DNA of 47,258 bases from Aliivibrio fischeri (GCF_009727955.1 NZ_WOBR01000018.1:1-47258); one strand, 5' to 3'. Shown: positions 25,640-35,482, numbered from the stretch's first letter. Program-made: numbers and translations. Notes: generated by a model from the sequence alone, not told the origin.

Positions 25640-27547
25640 ATGATGGATTATCGTGTAGACCTTGTTGTCTTATCAGACAAAGAAAAGTTAAACCGTTTTG
25701 GCTTAACCTTACATAATTTAAGCGATGTGGATCTTCATCATTGGCAATTACAATTTACTATTGATCGTTTTATTGCACCTGAAAGTAATTCCCAAGGAAC
25801 ATTAGAACAAGTCGGTAGTTTTTGTAAATTAACTCCAGATGCAAACCAAATACTAAAGGCAAACAATCACTATTATGTAGAATTTAGCATTGGTACTGCA
25901 CCTTTTCGCTTTATCACTGATGGTTTGGATGATGCAACTATTTTAGTTGATGACGGTAAAAGCCCTCGCTTTTTAGATGTATCTATCTCACCGATTGTTT
26001 TGGCTTCACCTTACTCAGAAAGAACCGTTATCCCTAGAGTGGCTCCTTCTGAACTGTCTCTTATTCCAAAACCAGAATCAGTACAACGTCTTGATGGCCT
26101 ATTTAATCTAAAGGATAAAATATCTCTAGAAACACAGACCCATTTAGCACAAGGTGCAGCGCAGTGGTTAAGTGATGAATTAGAAAGCATGACTTCTTTG
26201 AAGTATCCAATTAAATCACAAGGTCAAATTCAATTCATAGCTAATCCAACATTAGATAAAGGTGCATATCAACTCTCGGTATCGAAAGATATCATCACTC
26301 TTAATGCTGGCTCTAATGAGGGATTCGTTCACGCATCTGCGACGCTTTTACAATTAATAAATGAAAATACACACTTGATCCCATGTGCAAAAATCAAAGA
26401 TCAACCACGCTTTCACTATCGTGGAATGATGCTAGATTGTGCAAGACACTTCCATCCACTAGAGCGTGTAAAACGTTTAATTAATCAATTAGCTCATTAT
26501 AAATTTAACACTTTCCATTGGCATTTAACGGATGACGAAGGATGGCGAGTAGAAATAAAAGCCTTTCCTGAATTAACACAAATTGGTGCATGGCGTGGGC
26601 CAGAAGAAGTGATTGAGCCACAATACACTCATATAGCTGAAAAGCATGGTGGTTATTATTCTCAAGAAGAGATTAAAGACGTCATTGCTTATGCAGAACA
26701 ACGTGGAATAACAGTAATACCTGAAATCGATATTCCAGGTCATTGCCGTGCAGCTATTAAATCATTACCTCATTTGTTAATTGATTCTGACGATAATTCG
26801 GTTTATCGCAGTATTCAACACTACACAGATAATGTGCTATCACCAGCAATCGAAGGTACCTACCAGTTTATTGATACCGTGCTCGAAGAAATTGCAGATC
26901 TTTTCCCTGCTCCTTACGTTCATATTGGTGCCGATGAAGTTCCAAAAGGCGTTTGGACTGATAGTAAAAAATGTCAAAAACTGATGGAAGAGCAAGGTTA
27001 TAGCGACCCTGTTGAACTACAAGGTCATCTACTTCGTCATGCTGAAAACAAATTAAAACAACTAGGCAAACAGATGCTTGGTTGGGAAGAAGCTCAACAT
27101 GGTAATAAAGTCAGCAAAGATACCGTTATTTACTCTTGGTTGAGTGAAGAGGCTGCATTAAATTGTGCCAAACAAGGTTTTGATGTCGTACTCCAACCCG
27201 GTCAAACGACCTATTTAGATATGGCACAAGATTATGCTCCTGAAGAACCTGGAGTAGATTGGGCAAATGTTCTTCCTCTTGAAGAGGCTTATAACTACGA
27301 ACCTCTTGCTGAATTAGCTGATAACGACCCTATTCGTAAACGCATTCTCGGAATTCAATGTGCACTTTGGTGTGAAATCATCAATAACCAAGAGCGCATG
27401 GATTACATGATTTTCCCACGTCTTTTAGCAATATCTGAAGGAATGTGGACACAAAAACAACACAGAAACTGGACAGACTTTTTAGCAAGGTTAAATGGAC
27501 GATTACCAACCCTAACACGTCAGGGTATTAATTTCCGTCAACCATAA
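25640..27547 (+). CDS. cytoplasmic beta-N-acetylhexosaminidase (GH20)
   Basis: A 635-aa hydrolase releasing GlcNAc from the non-reducing end of imported chitin oligosaccharides. It has an N-terminal carbohydrate-binding-like domain (about 1-120), a GH20b domain (about 138-255) and a TIM-barrel GH20 domain from 257. The catalytic pair is Asp432-Glu433 in HIGADEVPKG; the HWHLTDDEGWR motif (about 293-303) marks the active site. There is no signal peptide, so it works inside the cell alongside chitobiose phosphorylase. Two ATG codons are adjacent (25640 and 25643) after AAGGA; either may be used. Confidence 0.94.
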   Translation: MMDYRVDLVVLSDKEKLNRFGLTLHNLSDVDLHHWQLQFTIDRFIAPESNSQGTLEQVGSFCKLTPDANQILKANNHYYVEFSIGTAPFRFITDGLDDATILVDDGKSPRFLDVSISPIVLASPYSERTVIPRVAPSELSLIPKPESVQRLDGLFNLKDKISLETQTHLAQGAAQWLSDELESMTSLKYPIKSQGQIQFIANPTLDKGAYQLSVSKDIITLNAGSNEGFVHASATLLQLINENTHLIPCAKIKDQPRFHYRGMMLDCARHFHPLERVKRLINQLAHYKFNTFHWHLTDDEGWRVEIKAFPELTQIGAWRGPEEVIEPQYTHIAEKHGGYYSQEEIKDVIAYAEQRGITVIPEIDIPGHCRAAIKSLPHLLIDSDDNSVYRSIQHYTDNVLSPAIEGTYQFIDTVLEEIADLFPAPYVHIGADEVPKGVWTDSKKCQKLMEEQGYSDPVELQGHLLRHAENKLKQLGKQMLGWEEAQHGNKVSKDTVIYSWLSEEAALNCAKQGFDVVLQPGQTTYLDMAQDYAPEEPGVDWANVLPLEEAYNYEPLAELADNDPIRKRILGIQCALWCEIINNQERMDYMIFPRLLAISEGMWTQKQHRNWTDFLARLNGRLPTLTRQGINFRQP

Positions 27548-27585
27548 GTCACCCATTTATTAGTATTTTAGTTAAGGATAAAAAA

Positions 27586-29991
27586 ATGAAATACGGTTTT
27601 TTCGATAACGACAATCGTGAATATGTCATCACACGCCCTGACGTACCAGCACCATGGACTAACTACTTAGGTACAGAAAAGTTCTGTACGGTTATTTCTC
27701 ACAATGCTGGCGGTTACTCTTTCTATAACTCTCCAGAGTACAACCGTGTTACTAAGTTCCGCCCAAACGGCACATTTGATCGCCCAGGACATTATGTTTA
27801 CTTACGTGATGATGAAACTGGTGATTACTGGTCTATCTCATGGCAACCGGTAGCAAAAAGTTTAGACGAAGCAAACTATGAAGTTCGCCACGGCCTTTCA
27901 TATTCAAAATTCAAATGTGATTACAACGGTATTGAAGCAACAAAAACGTTATTCGTACCAAAAGGTGAAGATGCTGAAGTATGGGATGTCGTGATTAAAA
28001 ATACGAGCGATAAACCACGCACTATCTCAACGTTCTCATTTGTTGAGTTTTCATTTAGCCACATTCAATCTGATAACCAAAACCACCAGATGTCTCTTTA
28101 CTCTGCGGGTACAGAATACAAAAATGGTGTGCTTGAATACGATCTTTATTACAACACTAATGACTTTGAAGGCTTCTACTACCTAGCTTCAACGTTTGAC
28201 CCTGATTCATATGATGGCCAACGTGATACATTCCTTGGTCTATACCGTGATGAAGCAAATCCGATTGCCGTTGAAAAAGGACGTTGTTCAAACTCAGCGC
28301 AAACGTGTTATAACCACTGTGGTTCTCTGCATAAACAATTCACGATTCAACCAGGTAAAGAAGTGCGTTTTGCTTACGTACTAGGTATTGGTAAAGGCAA
28401 TGGCGAACGTCTACGTGAAAAATACCAAGACGTAGCAAATGTGGATGCGGCATTCCAAGAAATTAAAAATCACTGGAATGAGCGCTGCGAAAAATTCCAA
28501 GTATCATCGCCAAACGAAGGGTTAGATACGATGATCAACACATGGACGCTATACCAAGCTGAAACGTGTGTTGTATGGTCTCGCTTTGCTTCTTTCATTG
28601 AAGTGGGTGGTCGTACAGGTCTTGGTTATCGTGATACTGCTCAAGATGCGATTTCTGTACCTCACGCTAACCCAGCAATGACTCGCAAACGTATTGTGGA
28701 TTTACTACGCGGACAAGTAAAAGCAGGTTACGGTCTACACCTATTCGATCCTGATTGGTTTGATCCAGAAAAAGCAGATGTTAAACCATCTAAATCACCG
28801 ACAGTGGTTCCAACACCATCTGACGACGACAAGATCCACGGTATTGAAGATACGTGTTCTGATGACCACTTATGGATCGTTCCTACTATTATCAAATACG
28901 TAATGGAAACCGGTGAGCATTCTTTCTTTGATGAAGTGATCCCATATGCTGATGGTGGCGATGCTACGGTTTACGAACACATGAAAGCTGCGCTAGATTT
29001 TTCTGCAGAATATGTTGGTCAAACAGGTATCTGTAAAGGTTTACGAGCTGACTGGAATGACTGTCTAAACCTAGGTGGTGGTGAATCATCAATGGTTTCA
29101 TTCTTACACTTCTGGGCACTTCAAGAGTTCCTAGATTTAGCTAAATTCCGTAATAACGATGCTGACGTAACAAAATATACAGAAATGGCAGCAAATGTTC
29201 GTGAAGCATGTGAAACACACCTTTGGGATGACGAAGGCGGTTGGTACATTCGTGGCCTAACAAAAGATGGCGACAAAATTGGTACAGCACAACAAACTGA
29301 AGGTCGAGTGCATCTTGAGTCAAATACATTAGCGGTACTTTCTGGTGCGGTATCTCAAGAACGTGGCGAGAAAGCGATGGATGCGGTTGATGAAAACCTA
29401 TTCTCTGAATACGGTCTTCACCTAAATTCACCATCATTTGCAACACCAAATGATGATATCGGTTTTGTTACTCGTGTTTATCAAGGTGTAAAAGAAAATG
29501 GCGCAATCTTCTCTCATCCAAACCCATGGGCTTGGGTAGCAGAAGCAAAACTTGGCCGCGGTGACCGTGCGATGAAGTTCTACGATGCACTTAACCCATA
29601 CAACCAAAATGACATCATTGAAAAACGTATTGCTGAACCATACTCATACGTTCAATTCATTATGGGTAAAGATCACCAAGATCATGGTCGTGCAAACCAC
29701 CCTTGGTTAACTGGTACATCTGGTTGGGCTTACTTTGCAGTAACTAACTTTATCTTAGGTGTTCGTACTGGTTTTGATGGATTAACGATTGATCCATGTA
29801 TTCCAACAAACTGGCCTGAATTTACCGTTACTCGTCAATGGCGTGGCGCTACTTACCACATTCAGGTGAAAAACCCGAATTCTGTAAGTAAAGGGGTTCA
29901 AAGCATTACGCTTAATGGTACAGAAGTTGTGGGTTCAGTACCGGTTCAAGCCGAAGGTTCTATTAACGAAGTTGTCGTAATTATGGGCTAA
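27586..29991 (+). CDS. chbP: N,N'-diacetylchitobiose phosphorylase (GH94)
   Basis: An 801-aa cytoplasmic enzyme that phosphorolyses (GlcNAc)2 to GlcNAc-1-phosphate and GlcNAc, saving one ATP. It has the usual order of an N-terminal beta-sandwich (1-270), a helical linker and an (alpha/alpha)6 barrel (about 305-715), then a C-terminal jelly roll. The catalytic acid is Asp492 in RADWNDCLNLGG, the same number as in the Vibrio proteolyticus enzyme (from memory); GYRDTAQD (about 347-354) and the HHPWLTG-like NHPWLTGTSGW loop bind substrate and phosphate. It lies 38 nt after the hexosaminidase gene. Confidence 0.95.
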   Translation: MKYGFFDNDNREYVITRPDVPAPWTNYLGTEKFCTVISHNAGGYSFYNSPEYNRVTKFRPNGTFDRPGHYVYLRDDETGDYWSISWQPVAKSLDEANYEVRHGLSYSKFKCDYNGIEATKTLFVPKGEDAEVWDVVIKNTSDKPRTISTFSFVEFSFSHIQSDNQNHQMSLYSAGTEYKNGVLEYDLYYNTNDFEGFYYLASTFDPDSYDGQRDTFLGLYRDEANPIAVEKGRCSNSAQTCYNHCGSLHKQFTIQPGKEVRFAYVLGIGKGNGERLREKYQDVANVDAAFQEIKNHWNERCEKFQVSSPNEGLDTMINTWTLYQAETCVVWSRFASFIEVGGRTGLGYRDTAQDAISVPHANPAMTRKRIVDLLRGQVKAGYGLHLFDPDWFDPEKADVKPSKSPTVVPTPSDDDKIHGIEDTCSDDHLWIVPTIIKYVMETGEHSFFDEVIPYADGGDATVYEHMKAALDFSAEYVGQTGICKGLRADWNDCLNLGGGESSMVSFLHFWALQEFLDLAKFRNNDADVTKYTEMAANVREACETHLWDDEGGWYIRGLTKDGDKIGTAQQTEGRVHLESNTLAVLSGAVSQERGEKAMDAVDENLFSEYGLHLNSPSFATPNDDIGFVTRVYQGVKENGAIFSHPNPWAWVAEAKLGRGDRAMKFYDALNPYNQNDIIEKRIAEPYSYVQFIMGKDHQDHGRANHPWLTGTSGWAYFAVTNFILGVRTGFDGLTIDPCIPTNWPEFTVTRQWRGATYHIQVKNPNSVSKGVQSITLNGTEVVGSVPVQAEGSINEVVVIMG

Positions 29992-30026
29992 GCTCGTTTA
30001 ATGATGAGCTCAGTTTTATAGACAAA

Positions 30027-30055
30027 AGTAAGGCACCTTATTCTGGTGCCTTACT
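30027..30055 (+). other. intercistronic hairpin inside chitobiose operon
   Basis: 11-bp perfect stem AGTAAGGCACC/GGTGCCTTACT (30027-30037 with 30045-30055), 7-nt loop, no U-tract (ATAAAAGG follows). It could partly terminate transcription, stabilise the upstream mRNA or mark a processing site. The downstream ribosome-binding site (AAGGAA) begins just after it. Confidence 0.55.
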
Positions 30056-30071
30056 ATAAAAGGAATTTACT

Positions 30072-31484
30072 ATGATTCAATTTGGTACCGGTGGTTGGCG
30101 CGCATTTATTGGTGAAGAATTTACCAAAGACAACGTACGTCTTGTTGCTCAAGCACTATCAAATATTATGATTAACGAACAAGTCCAAGATAAAGGGTTT
30201 GTTATTGGTTTTGACCGTCGTTTCTTATCAGACAAAGCAGGAAAATGGTTTGCAGAAGTTGTTGCAGCCAATGGCATTAAAGTAAGTTTTATTGATAAGT
30301 TTGTTCCAACCCCTATCGTTATGTTCCAAACAAAAGAGATGGGTTGTATCTATTCAGCTTGTATCACTGCATCTCACAACCCTGCAGATTACAACGGTGT
30401 GAAAGTGTTCATCGAGGGTGGTCGTGACGCCGATGAAATCATTACCCAAAAAATCGAACAACAAATTGCTCATTTAACTCAACAAGATGTTAATGCATTA
30501 GAATTTGAAGAAGCAGTTACTGCGGGAAAAATTGAAATCATTAACCCAATGAACGCATTTGTTGACTCAATCATCGACTTTATTGATATCGAATCAATTA
30601 AAAAAGCCAACTTACGTGTACTTATCGACCCAATGTTTGGTGTAGCAAAAAATGCGCTTCAAACGGTTTTAATTAATGGTCGTTGCGATGTTGACGTTAT
30701 CAACGATGGTGAAAACCCTGCATTTGGAGGCTTAATGCCATCGCCAAGTGCCGCTACGTTGTATCGCTTAAAACACTTAGTTGCACACGAAGGTTATGAC
30801 ATTGGTATTGGTACTGATGGAGATGCTGACCGTCTAGGTATTATCGATGAAAAAGGTAATTTTATTCACCCTAATGAAGTTCTGATTCTCCTTTACTACT
30901 ACTTACTTGAGTACAAAGGCTGGAAAGGGTCAGTGGTTCGTAACATTGCGACGACCCACTTACTTGATAAAGTCGCTGCAGATCATGGTGAAAAATGCTT
31001 TGAGGTTCCTGTAGGCTTTAAGCACATCAGCTCTCAAATGGAAGCGGATGACTCTTTAATCGGTGGTGAGAGTTCTGGTGGTTTAACCATTCGTGGACAC
31101 ATTAAAGGTAAAGATGGCGTATTCGCTTCTAGCTTATTAGTTGAAATGATCAGTGTGACAGGTAAAAAACTATCTGAAATGCTTGATGAGATTTACGCTA
31201 AATACGGTTACGCCTATACAGCGGAAGGCGATTGCACCTTTAAACCAGCAGAAAAAGAAGCCCTATATAATAAAATTTATGTAGAGAAGCAACTGCCTGA
31301 ATTTGAATATGAAATAGAAAAAGTAAGCTATGAAGATGGTGCTAAAGTTTACTTTAAAAATGGCGGTTGGGTCATTGCTCGCTTCTCTGGTACCGAACCA
31401 TTACTACGTATTTTTGCTGAAATGGAAGACAAACCAACGGCAGAAAAAGTACTTAATGAAATGAAAGCTTTCCTTTCTCTTTAG
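30072..31484 (+). CDS. phosphohexomutase (phosphoglucosamine/phosphoglucomutase family)
   Basis: A 470-aa alpha-D-phosphohexomutase. The phospho-serine is Ser101 in TASHNP; the metal loop is DGDADR (about 248-253); sugar recognition is GGESSGG (about 332-338); the phosphate-binding C-terminal motif is RFSGTEP near 435. In this operon it should convert GlcNAc-1-P from chitobiose phosphorylase to GlcNAc-6-P for NagA/NagB. That step is inferred from position; the motifs alone fit phosphoglucomutase, phosphomannomutase or GlmM. It is the last gene of the operon. Confidence 0.9.
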   Translation: MIQFGTGGWRAFIGEEFTKDNVRLVAQALSNIMINEQVQDKGFVIGFDRRFLSDKAGKWFAEVVAANGIKVSFIDKFVPTPIVMFQTKEMGCIYSACITASHNPADYNGVKVFIEGGRDADEIITQKIEQQIAHLTQQDVNALEFEEAVTAGKIEIINPMNAFVDSIIDFIDIESIKKANLRVLIDPMFGVAKNALQTVLINGRCDVDVINDGENPAFGGLMPSPSAATLYRLKHLVAHEGYDIGIGTDGDADRLGIIDEKGNFIHPNEVLILLYYYLLEYKGWKGSVVRNIATTHLLDKVAADHGEKCFEVPVGFKHISSQMEADDSLIGGESSGGLTIRGHIKGKDGVFASSLLVEMISVTGKKLSEMLDEIYAKYGYAYTAEGDCTFKPAEKEALYNKIYVEKQLPEFEYEIEKVSYEDGAKVYFKNGGWVIARFSGTEPLLRIFAEMEDKPTAEKVLNEMKAFLSL

Positions 31485-31522
31485 TTTCTACGTTTTAATT
31501 AAAACAAGAGCTCTAAAGAATT

Positions 31523-31562
31523 AACCCAGCTAATATAAGAGTCTGTTAGCTGGGTTCTTTTT
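31523..31562. terminator. terminator between chitobiose operon and fbpC
   Basis: 11-bp perfect stem AACCCAGCTAA/TTAGCTGGGTT (31523-31533 with 31546-31556), 12-nt loop, then TCTTTTT on the plus strand. The minus side is T-rich after the stem only weakly, so it may serve fbpC less well. Confidence 0.8.
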
Positions 31563-31568
31563 ACACTA

Positions 31569-32603
31569 TTAATCCTGAACAAAAACAATTGGGCAATGTG
31601 GTTTGATTTCAAACTTCACTTTTTCACCTATCGTTAATGAATCATTAGAAACGGCGATTAATTCCACACCTTCACTATCAATAACATAACGACACGTATC
31701 TCCCATAAATTGCAGCTCTTTCACTGTAGCTTCACCATTTACATCACGATATAACGTAATATTTTGTGGTCGTAATAACACTTCCGCTTTTTTATCGGCT
31801 TCCGTCGTACTTCTACCACAAGAGATGAAACCAACTTGAGTATCTATATTTCCGTTTTGGTTAATCGTACCTGATACGTAAGATCCACCACCTAAAAAAT
31901 CAGCTACGAAGCGACTATTAGGGGAGTAATATAAATCGTTAGAGCTACCAAACTGTTCAATCACACCATGATTCATTACTGCTAATTTATCTGAAAAAGC
32001 GAAGGCTTCTTCACGGCTGTGAGTAACAAAAATAGCCGTCACACCTTGTGCCTTAAAAATTCGACGGATCTCTTTAATCAAGTCATGGCGTACTTGAGTA
32101 TCAATATTTGAAAATGGCTCATCAAGTAAAAGTAAATCAGGCTCACTCGCCAACGCTCGCGCAATCGCAACACGCTGTTGTTGTCCACCAGACAATTGAT
32201 GAGGATAACGATCACCAAACCCACTCAAATGAACGAGATGCAGCATCGACTCAACTTTATCGTCAGCTTTTTTCTTATCCCAATCTTTTAAGCCAAAACC
32301 AATATTTTGATTAACCGTCAGATGAGGAAAAAGAGCATAGTCTTGAAATATCATACCGATATTTCTTTGCTCTGGTGGTAACCAAGTATTGTTATCCGTT
32401 ATCACCTTACCATTTAAGTTCATCTCTCCAGACGATAAAGGCAACAAACCCGCTATGGATTTTAGTAACGTCGTTTTTCCACAACCACTTGCACCAAGTA
32501 AACAAACGATCTCACCTTGTTCAACATTTAATGAAAGCTGAGATAAGATATCTTGATCGTGATAGCGACAAGTCAAATTTGAAATAGATAATGCAGATTT
32601 CAT
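31569..32603 (-). CDS. fbpC: ferric iron ABC transporter ATPase FbpC
   Basis: A 344-aa ATPase of the ferric-ion uptake type. Walker A GASGCGKTT (37-45), Q-loop FQDYALFPH (about 86-94), signature LSGGQQQR (137-144), Walker B LLLLDEP (157-163), switch FVTHS near 195, and a C-terminal TOBE-like domain (about 230-344). Its ATG overlaps the fbpB stop by one base (TAATG), indicating translational coupling. It energises import of Fe3+ delivered by FbpA through FbpB. Confidence 0.93.
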   Translation of the reverse strand: MKSALSISNLTCRYHDQDILSQLSLNVEQGEIVCLLGASGCGKTTLLKSIAGLLPLSSGEMNLNGKVITDNNTWLPPEQRNIGMIFQDYALFPHLTVNQNIGFGLKDWDKKKADDKVESMLHLVHLSGFGDRYPHQLSGGQQQRVAIARALASEPDLLLLDEPFSNIDTQVRHDLIKEIRRIFKAQGVTAIFVTHSREEAFAFSDKLAVMNHGVIEQFGSSNDLYYSPNSRFVADFLGGGSYVSGTINQNGNIDTQVGFISCGRSTTEADKKAEVLLRPQNITLYRDVNGEATVKELQFMGDTCRYVIDSEGVELIAVSNDSLTIGEKVKFEIKPHCPIVFVQD

Positions 32604-34234
32604 TAATGATGTTGCTCCAAAGAACGGTTAACGATAATTAATGGAATTAACCCCACTAAAACCAATAGCACCGCAGGCATCGCTGCGATTTCCAGTTGCT
32701 CATCAGAAGCAAAATTAAACACATAAGTTGCCAGTGTTTCAAAATTAAATGGGCGTAATAATAACGCCGCATTAAGCTCTTTCATTGTTTCAATGAAGAC
32801 CAAAAGACCGGCAATTAAACAGCCACGACGAATCAGTGGAAAGTGCACTCGACGCAGCATTGACCAAGTCCCACATCCTAGTGTGCGAGAAGCCATATCT
32901 AATGATGGTGGGATCTTATTTAGATTACTTTCAATAGAGCCGATAGCCACCGCTGAAAATCGAGTAACTGAAGCAAAAATTAACGCAAAAATAGAGCCAG
33001 AGAAAACCAGACCAATAACGCCAAAGCCAAGTTGTTTTGATACATCATTAATAAAATGATCCAAACCAATCATGGGTAACATCACCCCAATAGCTAGAAC
33101 GGTTCCCGGAACCGCATAACCTAATGAAGCCAAACGCATAGGAACAACGCTCCATTTACTAGCAGGTTGCAAACGACGTAAGAAGTTCACCACAACGGCT
33201 ATAATTACGGCAATAACGGCAGAAACACTAGACACGTATAAACTATTGATGGCGTATTCTTGAAACTCAGCAGTCCAACTTTGCTCAAAGTAATCAATTG
33301 CATAACTGATTAATTGCATTAATGGAAAAATAAAAGCTATCGACACAAGCCCCCAGCACCAAATTAATGCCCCCCACTTTTTCCAACCATGCAATTGATA
33401 TTGGAATTCCTCGCTAGTATTAAATTTTTCTTGGAACATTTTTTGTTTACGGCGGCTATAACGTTCACCACTGATCAACAATAAAATACCCATCAGCATA
33501 AAAGCAGAAACCTTAGCTGCCGCATTCAAATTTGAATAACCAAGCCAAGTATCATAAACAGCCGTCGTTAACGTATTAACCGCAAAGTAGCTCACAGTAC
33601 CAAAGTCCCCTAATGCCTCCATTGCAACTAATGACAGTGCAACAGCAATCGATGGTCTAGCAAGAGGTAAAGAAATACGTTTAAAACTTTCCCAAGGTGT
33701 ACATTTTAGTAAGCGTGCTGATTGTAACAAACTGATGTTTTGTTCCATAAAAGCTGCGCGAGCTAATAAATATACATAAGGATACAAAACTAAAGACATC
33801 ACTAAGATGGCTCCAGTTAATGTACGAATATCTGGGAACCAATAATCGCTATAAGACTGCCAGCCAAAGATATCCCGTAATAACACTTGTATTGGGCCTG
33901 CAAAATCTAACCAATCCGTATAGATGTAACCGACGATATACGCTGGCATTGCAAGAGGCAAAACCAAAGCCCATTGCAAAATGGAAGAACTGGGAATACG
34001 ACACATAGCCATAAACCAGGCAGAAGGGACACCTAAAATAAGAGAGAAGAACATCGCACCAAACACTAATAAAACGGTGTTGAGCGTGTATGTAGGAAGC
34101 ACGGTATCAAACAAATGAGTAAATATATCATCCGTATTACCGAGTGCTGTATATAGGATCGCTAAGATCGGCAAAACCAGTAATAGAGAAAGACTCCAGC
34201 TACTGGTTTTCCAGAATAATAATTTTTCTTTCAT
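32603..34234 (-). CDS. fbpB: ferric iron ABC transporter permease FbpB
   Basis: A 543-aa inner-membrane permease built as two fused permease domains of about 250 residues each, giving roughly 12 helices. Two EAA-type loops are visible, near 185-205 (RLLKCTPWESFKRI) and near 470-490 (ASRTLGCGTWSMLRRVHFPL). The size and duplicated architecture are typical of FbpB/SfuB. It follows fbpA after 67 nt that contain a hairpin, and overlaps fbpC by one base. Confidence 0.92.
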   Translation of the reverse strand: MKEKLLFWKTSSWSLSLLLVLPILAILYTALGNTDDIFTHLFDTVLPTYTLNTVLLVFGAMFFSLILGVPSAWFMAMCRIPSSSILQWALVLPLAMPAYIVGYIYTDWLDFAGPIQVLLRDIFGWQSYSDYWFPDIRTLTGAILVMSLVLYPYVYLLARAAFMEQNISLLQSARLLKCTPWESFKRISLPLARPSIAVALSLVAMEALGDFGTVSYFAVNTLTTAVYDTWLGYSNLNAAAKVSAFMLMGILLLISGERYSRRKQKMFQEKFNTSEEFQYQLHGWKKWGALIWCWGLVSIAFIFPLMQLISYAIDYFEQSWTAEFQEYAINSLYVSSVSAVIAVIIAVVVNFLRRLQPASKWSVVPMRLASLGYAVPGTVLAIGVMLPMIGLDHFINDVSKQLGFGVIGLVFSGSIFALIFASVTRFSAVAIGSIESNLNKIPPSLDMASRTLGCGTWSMLRRVHFPLIRRGCLIAGLLVFIETMKELNAALLLRPFNFETLATYVFNFASDEQLEIAAMPAVLLVLVGLIPLIIVNRSLEQHH

Positions 34235-34262
34235 TGCCTAAACTGCAAGGCTCTTATAAAAA

Positions 34263-34286
34263 TGATGAGGTATTGTTACCTCACCA
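34263..34286 (-). other. intercistronic hairpin between fbpA and fbpB
   Basis: 7-bp stem TGAGGTA/TACCTCA (34266-34272 with 34277-34283), 4-nt loop and partial outer pairing, no U-tract. It probably protects the fbpA mRNA end or attenuates read-through, giving more binding protein than permease. Confidence 0.5.
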
Positions 34287-34301
34287 TTATTAAATATCAA
34301 A

Positions 34302-35315
34302 TTAAAGATCGAATTTAACTTCATCTAAAAGCTTAATCGCTTTTGTATGGTTATCTGCGATTTCATCTAAAGACAGTGTATCTGCTTTAAAGTCACCCCA
34401 AGAGGCTACTAATTCTGAACGCTTCACACCTGGTTTTACAGGGTATTCATAGTTAACTTCAGCGTACATACCTTGTGCTACATCACCAGTTAAGAACTCC
34501 ATTAATTTTAATGCGTTATCTTTATTTGGTGCGTATTTTGCCATCGCCATACCACTCACATTCACATGTGTACCATCAGTATTTTGATTTGGGAAGTTAA
34601 TGTATACCGACTCAGCCCAAGAAACTTGTTTTGGATCGTTAACCATTTTGCCTAAATAGTAGCTGTTACCTAAAGCAAGATCACAAAGACCTTCTTTAAT
34701 CGCTTTCACTTGTGCACGGTCATTGCCCTGAGGCTTACGAGCAAGATTCGATTTTACGCCTTCTAACCACGTTTTCGCTTCTGCTTCACCATGATGAGCA
34801 ATCATTGAAGAAACAAGAGAGACATTGTAAGGATGCTTACCACTACGAGTACAAATCTTACCTTTCCATTCTGGCTTAGCTAAATCAGCATAATCAAAAT
34901 CAGCGCCTAATTTACCCACACGATCACGAGATGAATAAACATTACGAGCGCGAAGTGTTAGAGCAAACCATTCATCTTCAGCATCACGATATTGTGCAGG
35001 AACATTTGCATCGATAACTTTACTATCAACAGGTTGAACCAGATTTTTATTTGTTAATTCAGCTAAACGACTAATATCAGTTGTTAAAATAACATCAGCA
35101 GGGCTTAATTCCCCTTCTTGAGCCAATTTCTCAGCTAGACCTTTTTTAGCGAATTTAACATTAACCTGAATACCGGTCTCTTTTGTGAACTCTTTAAACA
35201 TAGGCTCAACTAAGAAAGGTTGGCGGTAAGAGTAAACGTTAACTTCTTCAGCAGCCATAACACTTGGTGCAAACATACCTGCAATTAAAGCAGAAACTGA
35301 TAGTAATTTTTTCAT
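34302..35315 (-). CDS. fbpA: periplasmic ferric iron-binding protein FbpA
   Basis: A 337-aa transferrin-like periplasmic binding protein. Signal peptide of about 21 residues (KK, hydrophobic core, cleavage near VMA-AEE). The mature N-terminus NVYSYR contains the first-lobe strand typical of the family. The paired iron-ligand tyrosines are Tyr219-Tyr220 in GNSYYLGK. It captures Fe3+ and passes it to FbpBC. It is the first gene of the operon; a Fur box overlaps its start-point region. Confidence 0.94.
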   Translation of the reverse strand: MKKLLSVSALIAGMFAPSVMAAEEVNVYSYRQPFLVEPMFKEFTKETGIQVNVKFAKKGLAEKLAQEGELSPADVILTTDISRLAELTNKNLVQPVDSKVIDANVPAQYRDAEDEWFALTLRARNVYSSRDRVGKLGADFDYADLAKPEWKGKICTRSGKHPYNVSLVSSMIAHHGEAEAKTWLEGVKSNLARKPQGNDRAQVKAIKEGLCDLALGNSYYLGKMVNDPKQVSWAESVYINFPNQNTDGTHVNVSGMAMAKYAPNKDNALKLMEFLTGDVAQGMYAEVNYEYPVKPGVKRSELVASWGDFKADTLSLDEIADNHTKAIKLLDEVKFDL

Positions 35316-35350
35316 GTTATTCCTTTAAAATCTTTACTTATAAATGCTAA

Positions 35351-35401
35351 TAAGAATAATTATCAATATCGACATTATACGAAGAGATTTTAAAATGGCA
35401 A
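35351..35401 (-). promoter_or_regulatory. fbpA promoter with Fur box
   Basis: On the minus strand: -35 TTGCCA (35396-35401), 16-nt spacer, -10 TATAAT (35374-35379). Just downstream TGATAATTATTCTTA (35351-35365) matches 13 of 15 positions of the Fur 7-1-7 motif TGATAATnATTATCA. The box covers the transcription start region, so Fe-Fur should repress. Confidence 0.8.
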
Positions 35402-35422
35402 TGATCCAATTTCATTTTTATT

Positions 35423-35454
35423 AAAAAAAGCCCTAATACGTTCGCATTAGGGCT
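35423..35454 (-). terminator. intrinsic terminator after amtB
   Basis: Minus-strand stem AGCCCTAATGCG/(C)GTATTAGGGCT within 35429-35454, with a short loop and a seven-T run after it (35423-35429 on the complementary strand). Confidence 0.85.
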
Positions 35455-35482
35455 CTTGAATTTGTAAGGAAATATTAAATGT

